64,000 nt of DNA, taken from the NCBI GenBank assembly GCA_044353855.1, contig JBILBF010000002.1, forward strand, positions 124,001 to 188,000. Direction: 5' to 3'. This document shows positions 9,682 to 18,268 of the stretch, piece by piece (the stretch's first letter is position 1; the number at the start of each line of letters is the position of its first letter). The DNA is from UKL13-3 sp044353855. GTDB lineage: Bacteria > Bacteroidota > Bacteroidia > UKL13-3. A program made the translations under genes and the position numbers. The notes under the pieces are model-generated. The model saw only the letters and a program-made list of their open reading frames with translations. It ran no database searches and had not been told where the DNA came from.

Positions 9682-10870
9682 TATCCGATAAATAATTAAA
9701 ATATACCCCTACAAAAATGAGTAAATAGAGCGACCTCGTGTAAATAAGATTTGGCATTCCCGTTTCAAATAACATAAACACTACAAACAAAAAAAACGAA
9801 ATCTGTTTATTTAATATATTGTTTCGTAAGAATAAATAAAGCCCTAAATACATAGCTAATACAAGAAATATTGATCCTCTAATAAAATAAATGATAGGGC
9901 CAGAATCTGTAAAAAATATATTATCAGAGTATGACAATCCAATAGGTGTGAAAGGATGGTCTTTTATAAATTGAATGGTAGGTGCTAAGTAATTTGCTGA
10001 ACTTGAAGAATAACGGCCTAAAATACCACTACCTTGACTACCTGTTGTTTCTGCTAAATCGTAAGAAATTAATACGTTTACAACTTCAAAATATTCATAA
10101 TATCCATATATCGCTATTGCCCCTGAAAATGTTAAAAACCAAAATAATGAAACGGGTGATTTTGACAAATAGACCAAAAGAAATAACAACGAAACAAACG
10201 TATACATATAAGCCGTATTTGACCTTGTAAACAACAACAGAATAATAAAAAAAACAGAAAATAAGAGGTAAATAAATTTATTGTTTTGCTTGTAGGTGTA
10301 AAAATTTAAAATAAAAAGTATAAAGAAAAAAAATGCAGATACAGAGTGTGTTGCAAAGGTTGTTACTGGTTTTAATTGTTGCAACATGTACGGAACAAGT
10401 GTTGGATAACCATAACTGTAATTATCCAAAATAAAATCTTCAATGGTTATATCTTTGATAAGCAAACCAGCTCCCAAAACAATCTGAAAAAAGGAGACCA
10501 ATAGGAGTGACGTTTTTAAATATTTACTGTACCCTATTTTCTTAAAATTAATTAATATGATGAGTGAATAAATAAAATATGCGGGATAAATACCATACGA
10601 TCTTTTATCAAACAAATCAGCAGATGTAAATGAAAATAAGAGTAAGGAAGCATTGATAATAAAAGCCAACAATAAAAAATCTTTGTTAAATACCTTTTGC
10701 CTTAGTAAAAAATAGAGTAAAACTAAAAAAAGAGGGATATAAATTAAGAATTCTAAAATAGGAAGAATGATTGTATTAATAGAAGAAGGGAAATAAACGC
10801 CAACAATAAAAAGAAGAGGAATTAATCCTACCAACCCTTTTGATTCATTTTTGTTTTTCAACACTTCCAT
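9656..10870 (-). CDS. wzy: O-antigen/capsule polymerase-like membrane protein (Wzy-like)
   Basis: 404 residues, strongly hydrophobic throughout with about ten to twelve predicted membrane spans, and a periplasmic-type loop rich in Gly/Ser around residues 275-300 (SQGSGILGRYSSSS). This topology, its place directly after the flippase gene, and the absence of any other polymerase in the operon point to Wzy, which joins repeat units on the periplasmic face. Wzy proteins are poorly conserved, so the call depends on topology and context. The start is ATG at 10870, 8 bases after the flippase stop; the 3' end overlaps the next gene. Confidence 0.7.
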   Translation of the reverse strand: MEVLKNKNESKGLVGLIPLLFIVGVYFPSSINTIILPILEFLIYIPLFLVLLYFLLRQKVFNKDFLLLAFIINASLLLFSFTSADLFDKRSYGIYPAYFIYSLIILINFKKIGYSKYLKTSLLLVSFFQIVLGAGLLIKDITIEDFILDNYSYGYPTLVPYMLQQLKPVTTFATHSVSAFFFFILFILNFYTYKQNNKFIYLLFSVFFIILLLFTRSNTAYMYTFVSLLFLLVYLSKSPVSLFWFLTFSGAIAIYGYYEYFEVVNVLISYDLAETTGSQGSGILGRYSSSSANYLAPTIQFIKDHPFTPIGLSYSDNIFFTDSGPIIYFIRGSIFLVLAMYLGLYLFLRNNILNKQISFFLFVVFMLFETGMPNLIYTRSLYLLIFVGVYFNYLSDNEVSNDKG

Positions 10871-10878
10871 TCTATAAT

Positions 10879-12327
10879 TTATACCTTTAAACCTTTAAGT
10901 TGAACCCATAATTTTGATACTTCTGACTTATTTAACAATATAACTAATAGAAGATAAGTAAGTAATCCTAATATTAGTTTTACTGCTAGCATAAAGGTTG
11001 ATATTGAATCTGGCAGCAACCAAAGCACAACGTACATAGAAAAAGAAGCTAACAATAACTTATAAAACTTAGACCATGGAAAAGGAATATTGATAAGCTT
11101 TTTTCCTACATTATAAGTAATAACAGTTGCTACACCAAAAGACACTACTGAATTAATTGCTGCTACTTCATAACCATACATTGGAATAAAAACTACATTC
11201 AAAATTGTATTAAGTGTTGCTACCCCCAGTAAAATAAATGCTTGAATTTTGGTTGCTTTTTTGATGTAAAACACTTGATCTAAATAGTAACTTTTAATAC
11301 CTATAATAAAAGTACCGATGGCTACGCATGGAATCAACATAGGAGATATTTTTTTAAAATTATCTCCAAACAATACATTAACGATATCATGATACCCACC
11401 AATAAATATAGTTACTGCTGGAAATGCCAAAACTAATAACATAAATACGGAATGGTGAAAATGATTCTTTAAATTCTCTGATTCTCCTTCTTCAGCATAT
11501 ATTTTCATTGAAATAGGAAACGCTGAAGTAGAAGCAATAGCTAACAATACGCCTAAACTTTGTTCTGTAAAATCAAATCCAAGTGTAAACAATCCAGTTT
11601 CTTCACTTCCCCTATAATAATTTATTAAAAAGCGATTAGAATAGGTTAATATATAACTTAATGCTGCTGTTGCTGTAAAAGGCAAACTGTAAAACAACAT
11701 CTTTTTAAAAAGACCTAACTCAATTTGATTTTTGGGGCTAAAAAATCGTAAATTATGTAAAGAATAAGAGATAGAAACAACAAAACCTGATGCCATACCT
11801 ATTAAGATTCCGGTATACCCAAACCCAAGGTATATAAGCAAAATACCTATTCCAACTCCAATAAAAGATTTTAAAAAGCTTACTATGGTAAACTTTAAAG
11901 GTTTGAGTTGAGTTATGAAAACCTGTGCAAACAAATCATACAAAAACTGAAGTAACAATATGCCAATTATTATAATCCAATTTTGATTGATTATTGATTG
12001 ATTAAAAACAAGCATAACTAATCCAAATAAACAACCTATACTCAACAACAATATCGATATTTTTTTGGCAACAGCTTTAACTAAATCCAATACAGATTCT
12101 CCTTTTTGACCACTCAAATAATCAGGATAAAACCTAGCAAAACTAAACCTAAACCACTGAAAAAAGACAATATTGATAACACCTGCAATACTGATCAAAA
12201 TTGCATATTCGCCATATTCTTGAGGCGTTAGCATTCTAGAATAATATAGAATTGCAATAAATGCAACAAGCCCACTAATTCCTTTACTCACAAAATAGAT
12301 AAAGGTGTGTACTAAAAAGGTTTTCAT
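10879..12327 (-). CDS. wzx: Polysaccharide flippase, Wzx-like
   Basis: 482 residues with roughly 12-14 membrane spans and the N-terminal pattern of the polysaccharide biosynthesis (RfbX/MATE-like) family: SKGISGLVAFIAILYYSRML followed by TPQEYGEYAI. It would flip undecaprenyl-diphosphate-linked repeat units across the inner membrane. The start ATG overlaps the stop of the epimerase gene in a TAATG arrangement, indicating translational coupling. A second flippase of the same superfamily lies at 61858-63318 near the right end of the window. Confidence 0.85.
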   Translation of the reverse strand: MKTFLVHTFIYFVSKGISGLVAFIAILYYSRMLTPQEYGEYAILISIAGVINIVFFQWFRFSFARFYPDYLSGQKGESVLDLVKAVAKKISILLLSIGCLFGLVMLVFNQSIINQNWIIIIGILLLQFLYDLFAQVFITQLKPLKFTIVSFLKSFIGVGIGILLIYLGFGYTGILIGMASGFVVSISYSLHNLRFFSPKNQIELGLFKKMLFYSLPFTATAALSYILTYSNRFLINYYRGSEETGLFTLGFDFTEQSLGVLLAIASTSAFPISMKIYAEEGESENLKNHFHHSVFMLLVLAFPAVTIFIGGYHDIVNVLFGDNFKKISPMLIPCVAIGTFIIGIKSYYLDQVFYIKKATKIQAFILLGVATLNTILNVVFIPMYGYEVAAINSVVSFGVATVITYNVGKKLINIPFPWSKFYKLLLASFSMYVVLWLLPDSISTFMLAVKLILGLLTYLLLVILLNKSEVSKLWVQLKGLKV

Positions 12328-13319
12328 TAGCCTTTAATAAATGACTGATGGGATTGGAACCATGTATAGGTAAGTTCAAGTCCTTGTTTAAATCGAACTG
12401 AAGGAGTATACCCTAATAATTGATTAGCTTTCGAAATATCTGCTAAACTATCTCTCACATCACCAGCACGTGCTTCACGATGAATAGCTTCGATATCTTT
12501 TTGTTCTATATTTTTAAGGATATCAAACATTTGTTTTACACTTGTTCGGTCGCCAACTGCAACATTGAATACTTGGTTTAAAGCATCCTCGTTGGAAGTT
12601 AACAAGGCTCTAATATTAGCTTGAACTGCATTATCAACATACGTAAAATCACGCGTTTGCAAACCATCACCATTGATAAATGGCGCTTTATTATCAAGCA
12701 AAGCTTGAATAAACAATGGAATAACGGCTGCATATGCACCATTAGGATCTTGCTTGGGTCCAAATACGTTAAAATATCTTAACCCTATTGTATTAACACC
12801 ATAGGTTGAAGCAAAAACAGTAGCATACAACTCATTTACATATTTAGTAACTGCATAAGGAGATAACGGATTACCTATAATATGTTCTACTTTGGGTAAT
12901 GATTGGCTATCGCCATACGTAGATGATGATGCAGCATAAACAAACCTTTTCACCTTTTGATCTCTTGCAGCTACCAACATATTTAGAAATCCAGCTACAT
13001 TTACTTCATTGGTAGTAATTGGATCATTGATGGAACGAGGAACAGAACCTAATGCCGCTTGATGCGAAACATAATCGATTCCTTTACAAGCTAATTGACA
13101 AGTTTCTGCATTGCGAATATCTCCTTCAATTAATTGAAAAGCAGGATTGGATAAAAAGGATTCGATATTTTTATGAAAACCGTTACTGAAATTATCCAGA
13201 ATAACAACCTTTAAAGCTCCCTCATGTAATAATTTTTCAACAATATTGGATCCTATAAAACCAGCACCGCCAGTTATTAAAAAGGAACTAGATTGAATTA
13301 ATGTTTTATATGAATCCAT
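12327..13319 (-). CDS. tviC: UDP-HexNAc 4-epimerase, TviC/WbpP-like
   Basis: 330 residues from the ATG at 13319. It is an extended short-chain dehydrogenase: the NAD motif GGAGFIGSN near residue 16, DNFSNGFHKNI, the AASSSTYGD serine segment, and SPYAVTKYVNE giving the YxxxK catalytic pair. The closest known type by pattern is WbpP/TviC, which interconverts UDP-GlcNAc and UDP-GalNAc or their uronic acids. The reading frame extends upstream to a TTG at 13343, but that would overlap the dehydrogenase gene; the internal ATG leaves a 4-base gap and gives the expected N-terminus. Its pairing with TviB supports production of UDP-GalNAcA or a related sugar. Confidence 0.85.
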   Translation of the reverse strand: MDSYKTLIQSSSFLITGGAGFIGSNIVEKLLHEGALKVVILDNFSNGFHKNIESFLSNPAFQLIEGDIRNAETCQLACKGIDYVSHQAALGSVPRSINDPITTNEVNVAGFLNMLVAARDQKVKRFVYAASSSTYGDSQSLPKVEHIIGNPLSPYAVTKYVNELYATVFASTYGVNTIGLRYFNVFGPKQDPNGAYAAVIPLFIQALLDNKAPFINGDGLQTRDFTYVDNAVQANIRALLTSNEDALNQVFNVAVGDRTSVKQMFDILKNIEQKDIEAIHREARAGDVRDSLADISKANQLLGYTPSVRFKQGLELTYTWFQSHQSFIKG

Positions 13320-13323
13320 TTTT

Positions 13324-14592
13324 TTATAATCTTCTATCAACAAGAGCCTTTGGTAATACTCCTTTTACATCAAAAATAATCGACTGTTCTGCTCTTAGGT
13401 CAGTAATGTTCATTTCCATAAACTCTTTGTGAGAAACAGCAAGAATAATGCATTCAAATTTTTGGATAGCCGATTCCTGTAGTGAATTAATGATAGATAA
13501 TCCATACTCATGTTTTACACTTTCTTTATCGGCCCAAGGATCGATAACGGTAATATTCATATGGTAATTTTTAAGTTCCGAAATAATATCAACTACTTTG
13601 GTATTGCGCACATCCGGACAATTTTCTTTAAACGTGATTCCCATGACTAAAACATTGGCTGTTTTAACGTTGATGTTTTTCTTGACAATAAGTTTAACTG
13701 ATTCATCTGCTACATAAGCGCCAATACTATCATTCAATCTTCTTCCAGCTAAAATAATTTCAGGATGATATCCAACCTCTTGGGCTTTTTGAGCCAAATA
13801 ATAAGGATCTACACCAATACAATGCCCTCCTACCAATCCTGGTTTAAACTTTAAAAAATTCCATTTGGTTCCTGCAGCTTCTAAAACCTCATTGGTATCT
13901 ATACCCAATAAATGAAATATTTTAGACAGTTCGTTCACAAAAGCAATATTGATGTCTCGCTGGGAATTTTCGATTACCTTAGCAGCTTCGGCTACTTTAA
14001 TACTTGCTGCTTTAAATGTTCCAGCGGTAATAATAGACGCATATAAATTATTTACTACATCCGCAATTTCTGGTGTTGAACCCGATGTTACTTTTAATAT
14101 TTTAGAAACCGTATGTTCTTTATCACCTGGATTGATTCGTTCGGGAGAATATCCACAGAAAAAGTCGATATTGTATTTCATTCCTGAAACTTCTTCTAGC
14201 ACAGGTACACATTCTTCTTCTGTTGCTCCAGGATAAACTGTTGATTCGTATACAACAATATCTCCTTTAGATAAGACTTTCCCAACTGTTTCACTTGCTT
14301 TACGTAAAGGCGTTAAATCGGGCTTATTGTATTTGTCGACAGGTGTAGGAACAGTAATGATAAACACATTGCAATCCGATAATGCATTGATATCGGCACT
14401 ATATGAAAGTTGTAATGAGCTTTTAAGACCGGCCTCATCTACTTCCAACGTTCTATCGTAATGGTTAGATAATTCCTTTATTCGATTCGTATCAATATCA
14501 AAGCCTACTGTTGTGTATTTTTTACCGAACTCAACTGCGAGTGGCAACCCAACGTAACCTAAGCCTATAATAGCAATTTTTGTATTATCCAT
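13324..14592 (-). CDS. tviB: UDP-HexNAc 6-dehydrogenase, TviB/WbpO-like
   Basis: 422 residues from the ATG at 14592. GLGYVGLPLAVEFG is the N-terminal NAD motif, YESTVYPGATEE and SPERINPGD are central-domain motifs, and GGHCIGVDPYYLAQKA contains the catalytic Cys. The C-terminal domain has MGITFKENCPDVRNTK. Together these distinguish it from UDP-glucose dehydrogenase and fit WbpO/TviB, which oxidises UDP-GalNAc or UDP-GlcNAc at C6. The frame is open to 14634, but the ATG at 14592 overlaps the stop of the Wzz gene by only 8 bases, a typical coupled start. A true UDP-glucose dehydrogenase is encoded separately at 43053-44378. Confidence 0.88.
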   Translation of the reverse strand: MDNTKIAIIGLGYVGLPLAVEFGKKYTTVGFDIDTNRIKELSNHYDRTLEVDEAGLKSSLQLSYSADINALSDCNVFIITVPTPVDKYNKPDLTPLRKASETVGKVLSKGDIVVYESTVYPGATEEECVPVLEEVSGMKYNIDFFCGYSPERINPGDKEHTVSKILKVTSGSTPEIADVVNNLYASIITAGTFKAASIKVAEAAKVIENSQRDINIAFVNELSKIFHLLGIDTNEVLEAAGTKWNFLKFKPGLVGGHCIGVDPYYLAQKAQEVGYHPEIILAGRRLNDSIGAYVADESVKLIVKKNINVKTANVLVMGITFKENCPDVRNTKVVDIISELKNYHMNITVIDPWADKESVKHEYGLSIINSLQESAIQKFECIILAVSHKEFMEMNITDLRAEQSIIFDVKGVLPKALVDRRL

Positions 14593-15652
14593 TCTCTTCA
14601 TTTTCACTTTTTTCAGAAATATTTCGTTGTACAATTAACACAATAATTGCAAGTATACCAGCGATTATTCCATAGACTATTAAGTTAAATAGTTTACTAG
14701 CTTTTTCTATTCTTAGAGGTAAAATAGGACTATCAATAACATTTAATATGGGTTCATCACGCATTAAAGAAAATCTAGAAAGTTCTATATTTTTTGAGAG
14801 TTCGGCATATACAGTAGTTAATAATTGAATATCAATTTGTTGTTGAACTAAAGGAACTTTTTGTTTTGCCGTTACAATATTTAAATTTTGATCTTGTGAA
14901 TTTGCTGCACCATATAATCGAATATCCAAAATACGTTTTACAGAATCTATTTTATATTCAAGTAAACCAATATTTGTTTTAATCTTTTTAGTTTTTGTTT
15001 GGATGTAAAAGTTAGAGGCATTAATAAGTAATTCCTCAGGAAAATGTTTCGAAAAAAGTTCATCTGTTGATTCACAAACAACTGAAACCATATTCAAACG
15101 CTTGTCTGTTCTTTTAATCGTAAGCATTTTTTTCTTAATACTCGTTTGGATTTTATTTAACACACTATCTTGCAAACGACTATAAGAAGACCTTGATTGG
15201 TGTATATCAAATGTAAGATTTTGTAATTCTGGTTTTTTATTCCATGATTTTCTTAACTCATTAAAATCGATATACCTGTTAATTAACAATTCTGTATCCC
15301 CTTCAATTATTACTGGAGTTGTTAGTGTTTTTTCTAGCATTAATCTAGTTTTGAGCAGTTCAATTAAGTTATCACCACCAAAAGCTCCACTCCCACTTCC
15401 ACCTCCTAAATCAATACCAAACTGACTTGCAATAGCAGCATAAGCACCCATCGAATTATTTTTCTCTTCTAATGCAAAAACGAGCTCTCCGAAATATACT
15501 TTTTTAGTAAAAAAGGCTACTGTTAAACCAATACTCGCTCCTATAATTCCACTTATTACAATCACCTTCCACTTTAACAATAAAAAGGAAAACAGTTCAG
15601 CAATTGATTCATACAATTGTTTAAGGGTAATTTCTTGTGAAGTTTTAGCCAT
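14585..15652 (-). CDS. wzz: Polysaccharide chain-length determinant (Wzz-like)
   Basis: 355 residues with the two-membrane-span topology of polysaccharide co-polymerases: a first span at about 31-52 (VIVISGIIGASIGLTVAFF) and a second at about 322-343. The intervening periplasmic region is rich in predicted helix. No C-terminal tyrosine kinase domain is present, so it is Wzz-like rather than Wzc-like. A Gly/Ser-rich loop (GGGSGSGAFGG) lies near residue 80. It is 6 bases downstream of the export gene and overlaps the dehydrogenase gene. It should set the length of the polymer made by Wzy. Confidence 0.8.
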   Translation of the reverse strand: MAKTSQEITLKQLYESIAELFSFLLLKWKVIVISGIIGASIGLTVAFFTKKVYFGELVFALEEKNNSMGAYAAIASQFGIDLGGGSGSGAFGGDNLIELLKTRLMLEKTLTTPVIIEGDTELLINRYIDFNELRKSWNKKPELQNLTFDIHQSRSSYSRLQDSVLNKIQTSIKKKMLTIKRTDKRLNMVSVVCESTDELFSKHFPEELLINASNFYIQTKTKKIKTNIGLLEYKIDSVKRILDIRLYGAANSQDQNLNIVTAKQKVPLVQQQIDIQLLTTVYAELSKNIELSRFSLMRDEPILNVIDSPILPLRIEKASKLFNLIVYGIIAGILAIIVLIVQRNISEKSENEENG

Positions 15653-15658
15653 AATAAT

Positions 15659-18079
15659 TTAAAGTCCTTTAACTGTAAATAACAATAAAACCAATGTTGA
15701 TAAACTTGCAACAATGCTTGCTACTTCAACTGCCGATAGTTTTTTACGTTCATCTTTTGCAGGTACAATTATTTCGGATCCTGGTTTAATTTTGGGATGT
15801 TTATTAATTACAAACAGAATTTTTTTGGTGCTAGCAGCAGAACCATTTGCATATACAACATATGCTTTTTTCTTTAAACTTTTTTGGCTATATCCACCAG
15901 CACCATGCACATATTTATTAAATGATTTTCCTTTTTCATATTGTATCCCAACAGGATATAAAACCTCACCACTCACATTTACAGTTTGCTTTATCCTAGG
16001 GATTCTAATAATATCATTCTCATCCAAAATAAGGTCATATTTTGAACCTGGATTTTTTAATATTTTAGCTAAATCAATTCCTACAATTGAAAGATCATCT
16101 TCTACACCCGATTGCAATAACTGTTTGCGTGAAATAGAGGTATCTGAACTTTGTTTTTCAAACGAAGCAATTTTTTTGCGTTTGATATACTGATCGATGA
16201 AACTTGGTCTACGCTTACGCAATAAAACTGCTCCATCTGAAAATGCACTTGCTGTTAACCCTCCTGATCGGGATATTAAATCAGAAATTTTTTCATTATT
16301 CCTAATCATGGTATATTGACCAGGATGACTGACTTCACCTTCAATTACAACATTTCTTTGCGTTTGAAACCCCGTTATTTTGTATACTGAAATAACATCA
16401 AAAGGCAACAAAATAATTCCTTTTCCATCTTTGGTTTTTAAATCATCTGAAAGCTCATAGGTAATGATTTTTGACACTTCAGCGTTTGCATTTTGAGCAT
16501 CATAATTATTTATTTTACGTGCTACCTCTACCCTATTTTTATCTGCAGACTCTTTCAACCCACCAGCCGTTAAAATTACATCTTCAATATTCATATTTTC
16601 CGCAAATTTAAAACTGCCTGGATTTACTACTTCACCAGCTATGCTAATTGTATATTCCTCTTTCAATTCTAATTTCGACAATATTTTAACATTATCCTCA
16701 CGCTTTAAAAGAATATCTTTACCATTCATCACTTCGTTTATATCAAAAGATAATACCTCTAACGAATTATCTTCTTTAAGTCGATAAATCAAACCTCTTT
16801 GAGTAAAAACATCTTCTCTCAATCCACGAGCTTTTTGAATCAATTTAGACAATGTCATTCCTTCATCCAAAGCAAAAAAACCTGGTCTAAAAACTGCTCC
16901 TTCAATTTGTACACGATTAGCAAAACGTTCTAATGTTTTATCAATCGTATACACATCGCCAGATTGAGGAACAAACATGTTGAAAAGATCTTGAGGGATA
17001 TCGGCTACACTTTTTTCTGTAGAACCATTTCTAAACACTTTAATGTTTTCTCTGTATGCATTATCTGTAAACCCTCCAGCAAAACCAATAACATCCTTTA
17101 GTTTTTCGTTTTTGATAACTTCATATAAACCAGGACGTTTTATTTCTCCACTTAACTCTACTCTATTTTCATAACTTCCAATTTTTATAATATCCTGATC
17201 TTGCAATTGAACGTTTCCTTTAGCATCTCCTTTTAGCAGAAACTCATACACATCAATGGTGGAAACCGTTTTACCATTTCGTATCAATTTAATATTCCTG
17301 AATGATCCATTTTGATTGGGCCCACCCGAAGCAAATAATGCATTAAACGTTGTAGCAAGTGAAGGCAAAGTGTATGTACCAGGCAATACAACTTCTCCCA
17401 AAATGGTCACTTTAATACTTCTAATATTCCCTAAAGAAATTGACACTTGCGTTTGACCTGTAGTAATTCCTGAATAATAATTAGCTAATTTTTGTGTGAT
17501 TTTTTTGCGTGCTTGGTCTATGGTTAATCCCATTACATAAATTGGACCTGCAATTGGAATTTGAATTTTCCCTTCCGTATTCACTTTCAACTTATAGCTT
17601 GCTTCTGAATATCCAAATACATCAATTAATAATTCATCATCGGTACCTAATATATAATTTTTAGGAGTGGCAATTTTTAAATTGGGTTCAAAAGTGATGC
17701 TTTTATCACTAAATAATGAAGCTCCAAAAACATTAGATTTGATAACCAACGGTTTTGATTCTATTCCGTTAAACGTTCTTTCGGTACTTTTTACTGCAGG
17801 ACTTTTTCCAGTTGTTTGCAATCCCTCGATACGGGCTTTTAACTTATTAATTTGAAGTGGATCTACTTTTTTTTGTGTTGCAAATTGTTCCAATTGGGAA
17901 ATAGACATTCCTTTATCTTGTGCTTGTTGCCAAAATTCAGCAACTTGTTTATCAGATAATTCATCAACATTAACTTCATTTAAATTAGAAATGTTCAAAT
18001 CTGTTTCGTTTTGAGCAAATAAAGAAACTGAAAACAGAAGGAATAAAATTAGAATTAATTTATTTGTCAGTTGATTCAT
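15659..18079 (-). CDS. Polysaccharide export protein with about six SLBB domains (Wza-like)
   Basis: 806 residues, about twice the length of classical Wza. Residues 1-22 are a signal peptide (LILFLLFSVSLFAQ). A Poly_export domain follows (about 140-215: YILGTDDELLIDVFGY), then six SLBB-type repeats recognisable by 'GEV..PG.Y' segments: ILGEVVLPGTYTL, LSGEIKRPGLYEV, IEGAVFRPGFFAL, IAGEVVNPGSFKF, IEGEVSHPGQYTM and VSGEVLYPVGIQY. The C-terminus ends with a hydrophobic helix (ASIVASLSTLVLLLFTV) that could form the outer-membrane helical barrel. It is the first gene of the polysaccharide operon and would form the export channel through the periplasm and outer membrane. No lipobox Cys is seen at the signal cleavage site. 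Confidence 0.85.
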   Translation of the reverse strand: MNQLTNKLILILFLLFSVSLFAQNETDLNISNLNEVNVDELSDKQVAEFWQQAQDKGMSISQLEQFATQKKVDPLQINKLKARIEGLQTTGKSPAVKSTERTFNGIESKPLVIKSNVFGASLFSDKSITFEPNLKIATPKNYILGTDDELLIDVFGYSEASYKLKVNTEGKIQIPIAGPIYVMGLTIDQARKKITQKLANYYSGITTGQTQVSISLGNIRSIKVTILGEVVLPGTYTLPSLATTFNALFASGGPNQNGSFRNIKLIRNGKTVSTIDVYEFLLKGDAKGNVQLQDQDIIKIGSYENRVELSGEIKRPGLYEVIKNEKLKDVIGFAGGFTDNAYRENIKVFRNGSTEKSVADIPQDLFNMFVPQSGDVYTIDKTLERFANRVQIEGAVFRPGFFALDEGMTLSKLIQKARGLREDVFTQRGLIYRLKEDNSLEVLSFDINEVMNGKDILLKREDNVKILSKLELKEEYTISIAGEVVNPGSFKFAENMNIEDVILTAGGLKESADKNRVEVARKINNYDAQNANAEVSKIITYELSDDLKTKDGKGIILLPFDVISVYKITGFQTQRNVVIEGEVSHPGQYTMIRNNEKISDLISRSGGLTASAFSDGAVLLRKRRPSFIDQYIKRKKIASFEKQSSDTSISRKQLLQSGVEDDLSIVGIDLAKILKNPGSKYDLILDENDIIRIPRIKQTVNVSGEVLYPVGIQYEKGKSFNKYVHGAGGYSQKSLKKKAYVVYANGSAASTKKILFVINKHPKIKPGSEIIVPAKDERKKLSAVEVASIVASLSTLVLLLFTVKGL

Positions 18080-18126
18080 CGTTAAGGCTAGCTTTACTAA
18101 TTATTAATGGAATAAGGCTTAAAAGG

Positions 18127-18157
18127 CAAAAGTAAGATTATTTGAATGCTATACAAA
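18127..18157 (-). promoter_or_regulatory. Promoter of the polysaccharide operon
   Basis: On the minus strand TTTG (18154-18157) is followed, after 19 bases, by TACTTTTG (18127-18134), an exact match to the Bacteroidota TAnnTTTG -7 box with the known -33 TTTG/TTG and 19-21 base spacing. Transcription would start near 18120, about 40 bases before the ATG of the export gene. This is the strongest promoter match in the window. Confidence 0.75.
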
Positions 18158-18251
18158 TAAGTATTTGTTGCAAAATTGTATACAACCTATACCTCTAAAA
18201 ACATGTCTTCATTTTAAAAATGAAACATAACGTTCACAATCCATTTATTTA

Positions 18252-18259
18252 TATATTCG
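18252..18259 (+). promoter_or_regulatory. Probable -7 box for the TonB-dependent receptor gene
   Basis: TATATTCG differs at one base from TAnnTTTG and ends 9 bases before the ATG at 18269. The implied mRNA leader is very short. No convincing -33 TTTG is present at the expected spacing, so this is a moderate call. Confidence 0.45.
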
Positions 18260-18268
18260 CCTCCTTAA

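Noticed and set aside
15714..16193. 159-codon open frame on the plus strand
   Set aside because: It lies wholly antisense to the SLBB export gene and has no domain, start signal or neighbour that supports it.
534..18079. Exosortase-linked EPS locus, because of the asparagine-synthase genes
   Set aside because: No exosortase gene, PEP-CTERM-type protein or Wzc kinase is seen; Wzx and Wzy are enough to explain the operon.
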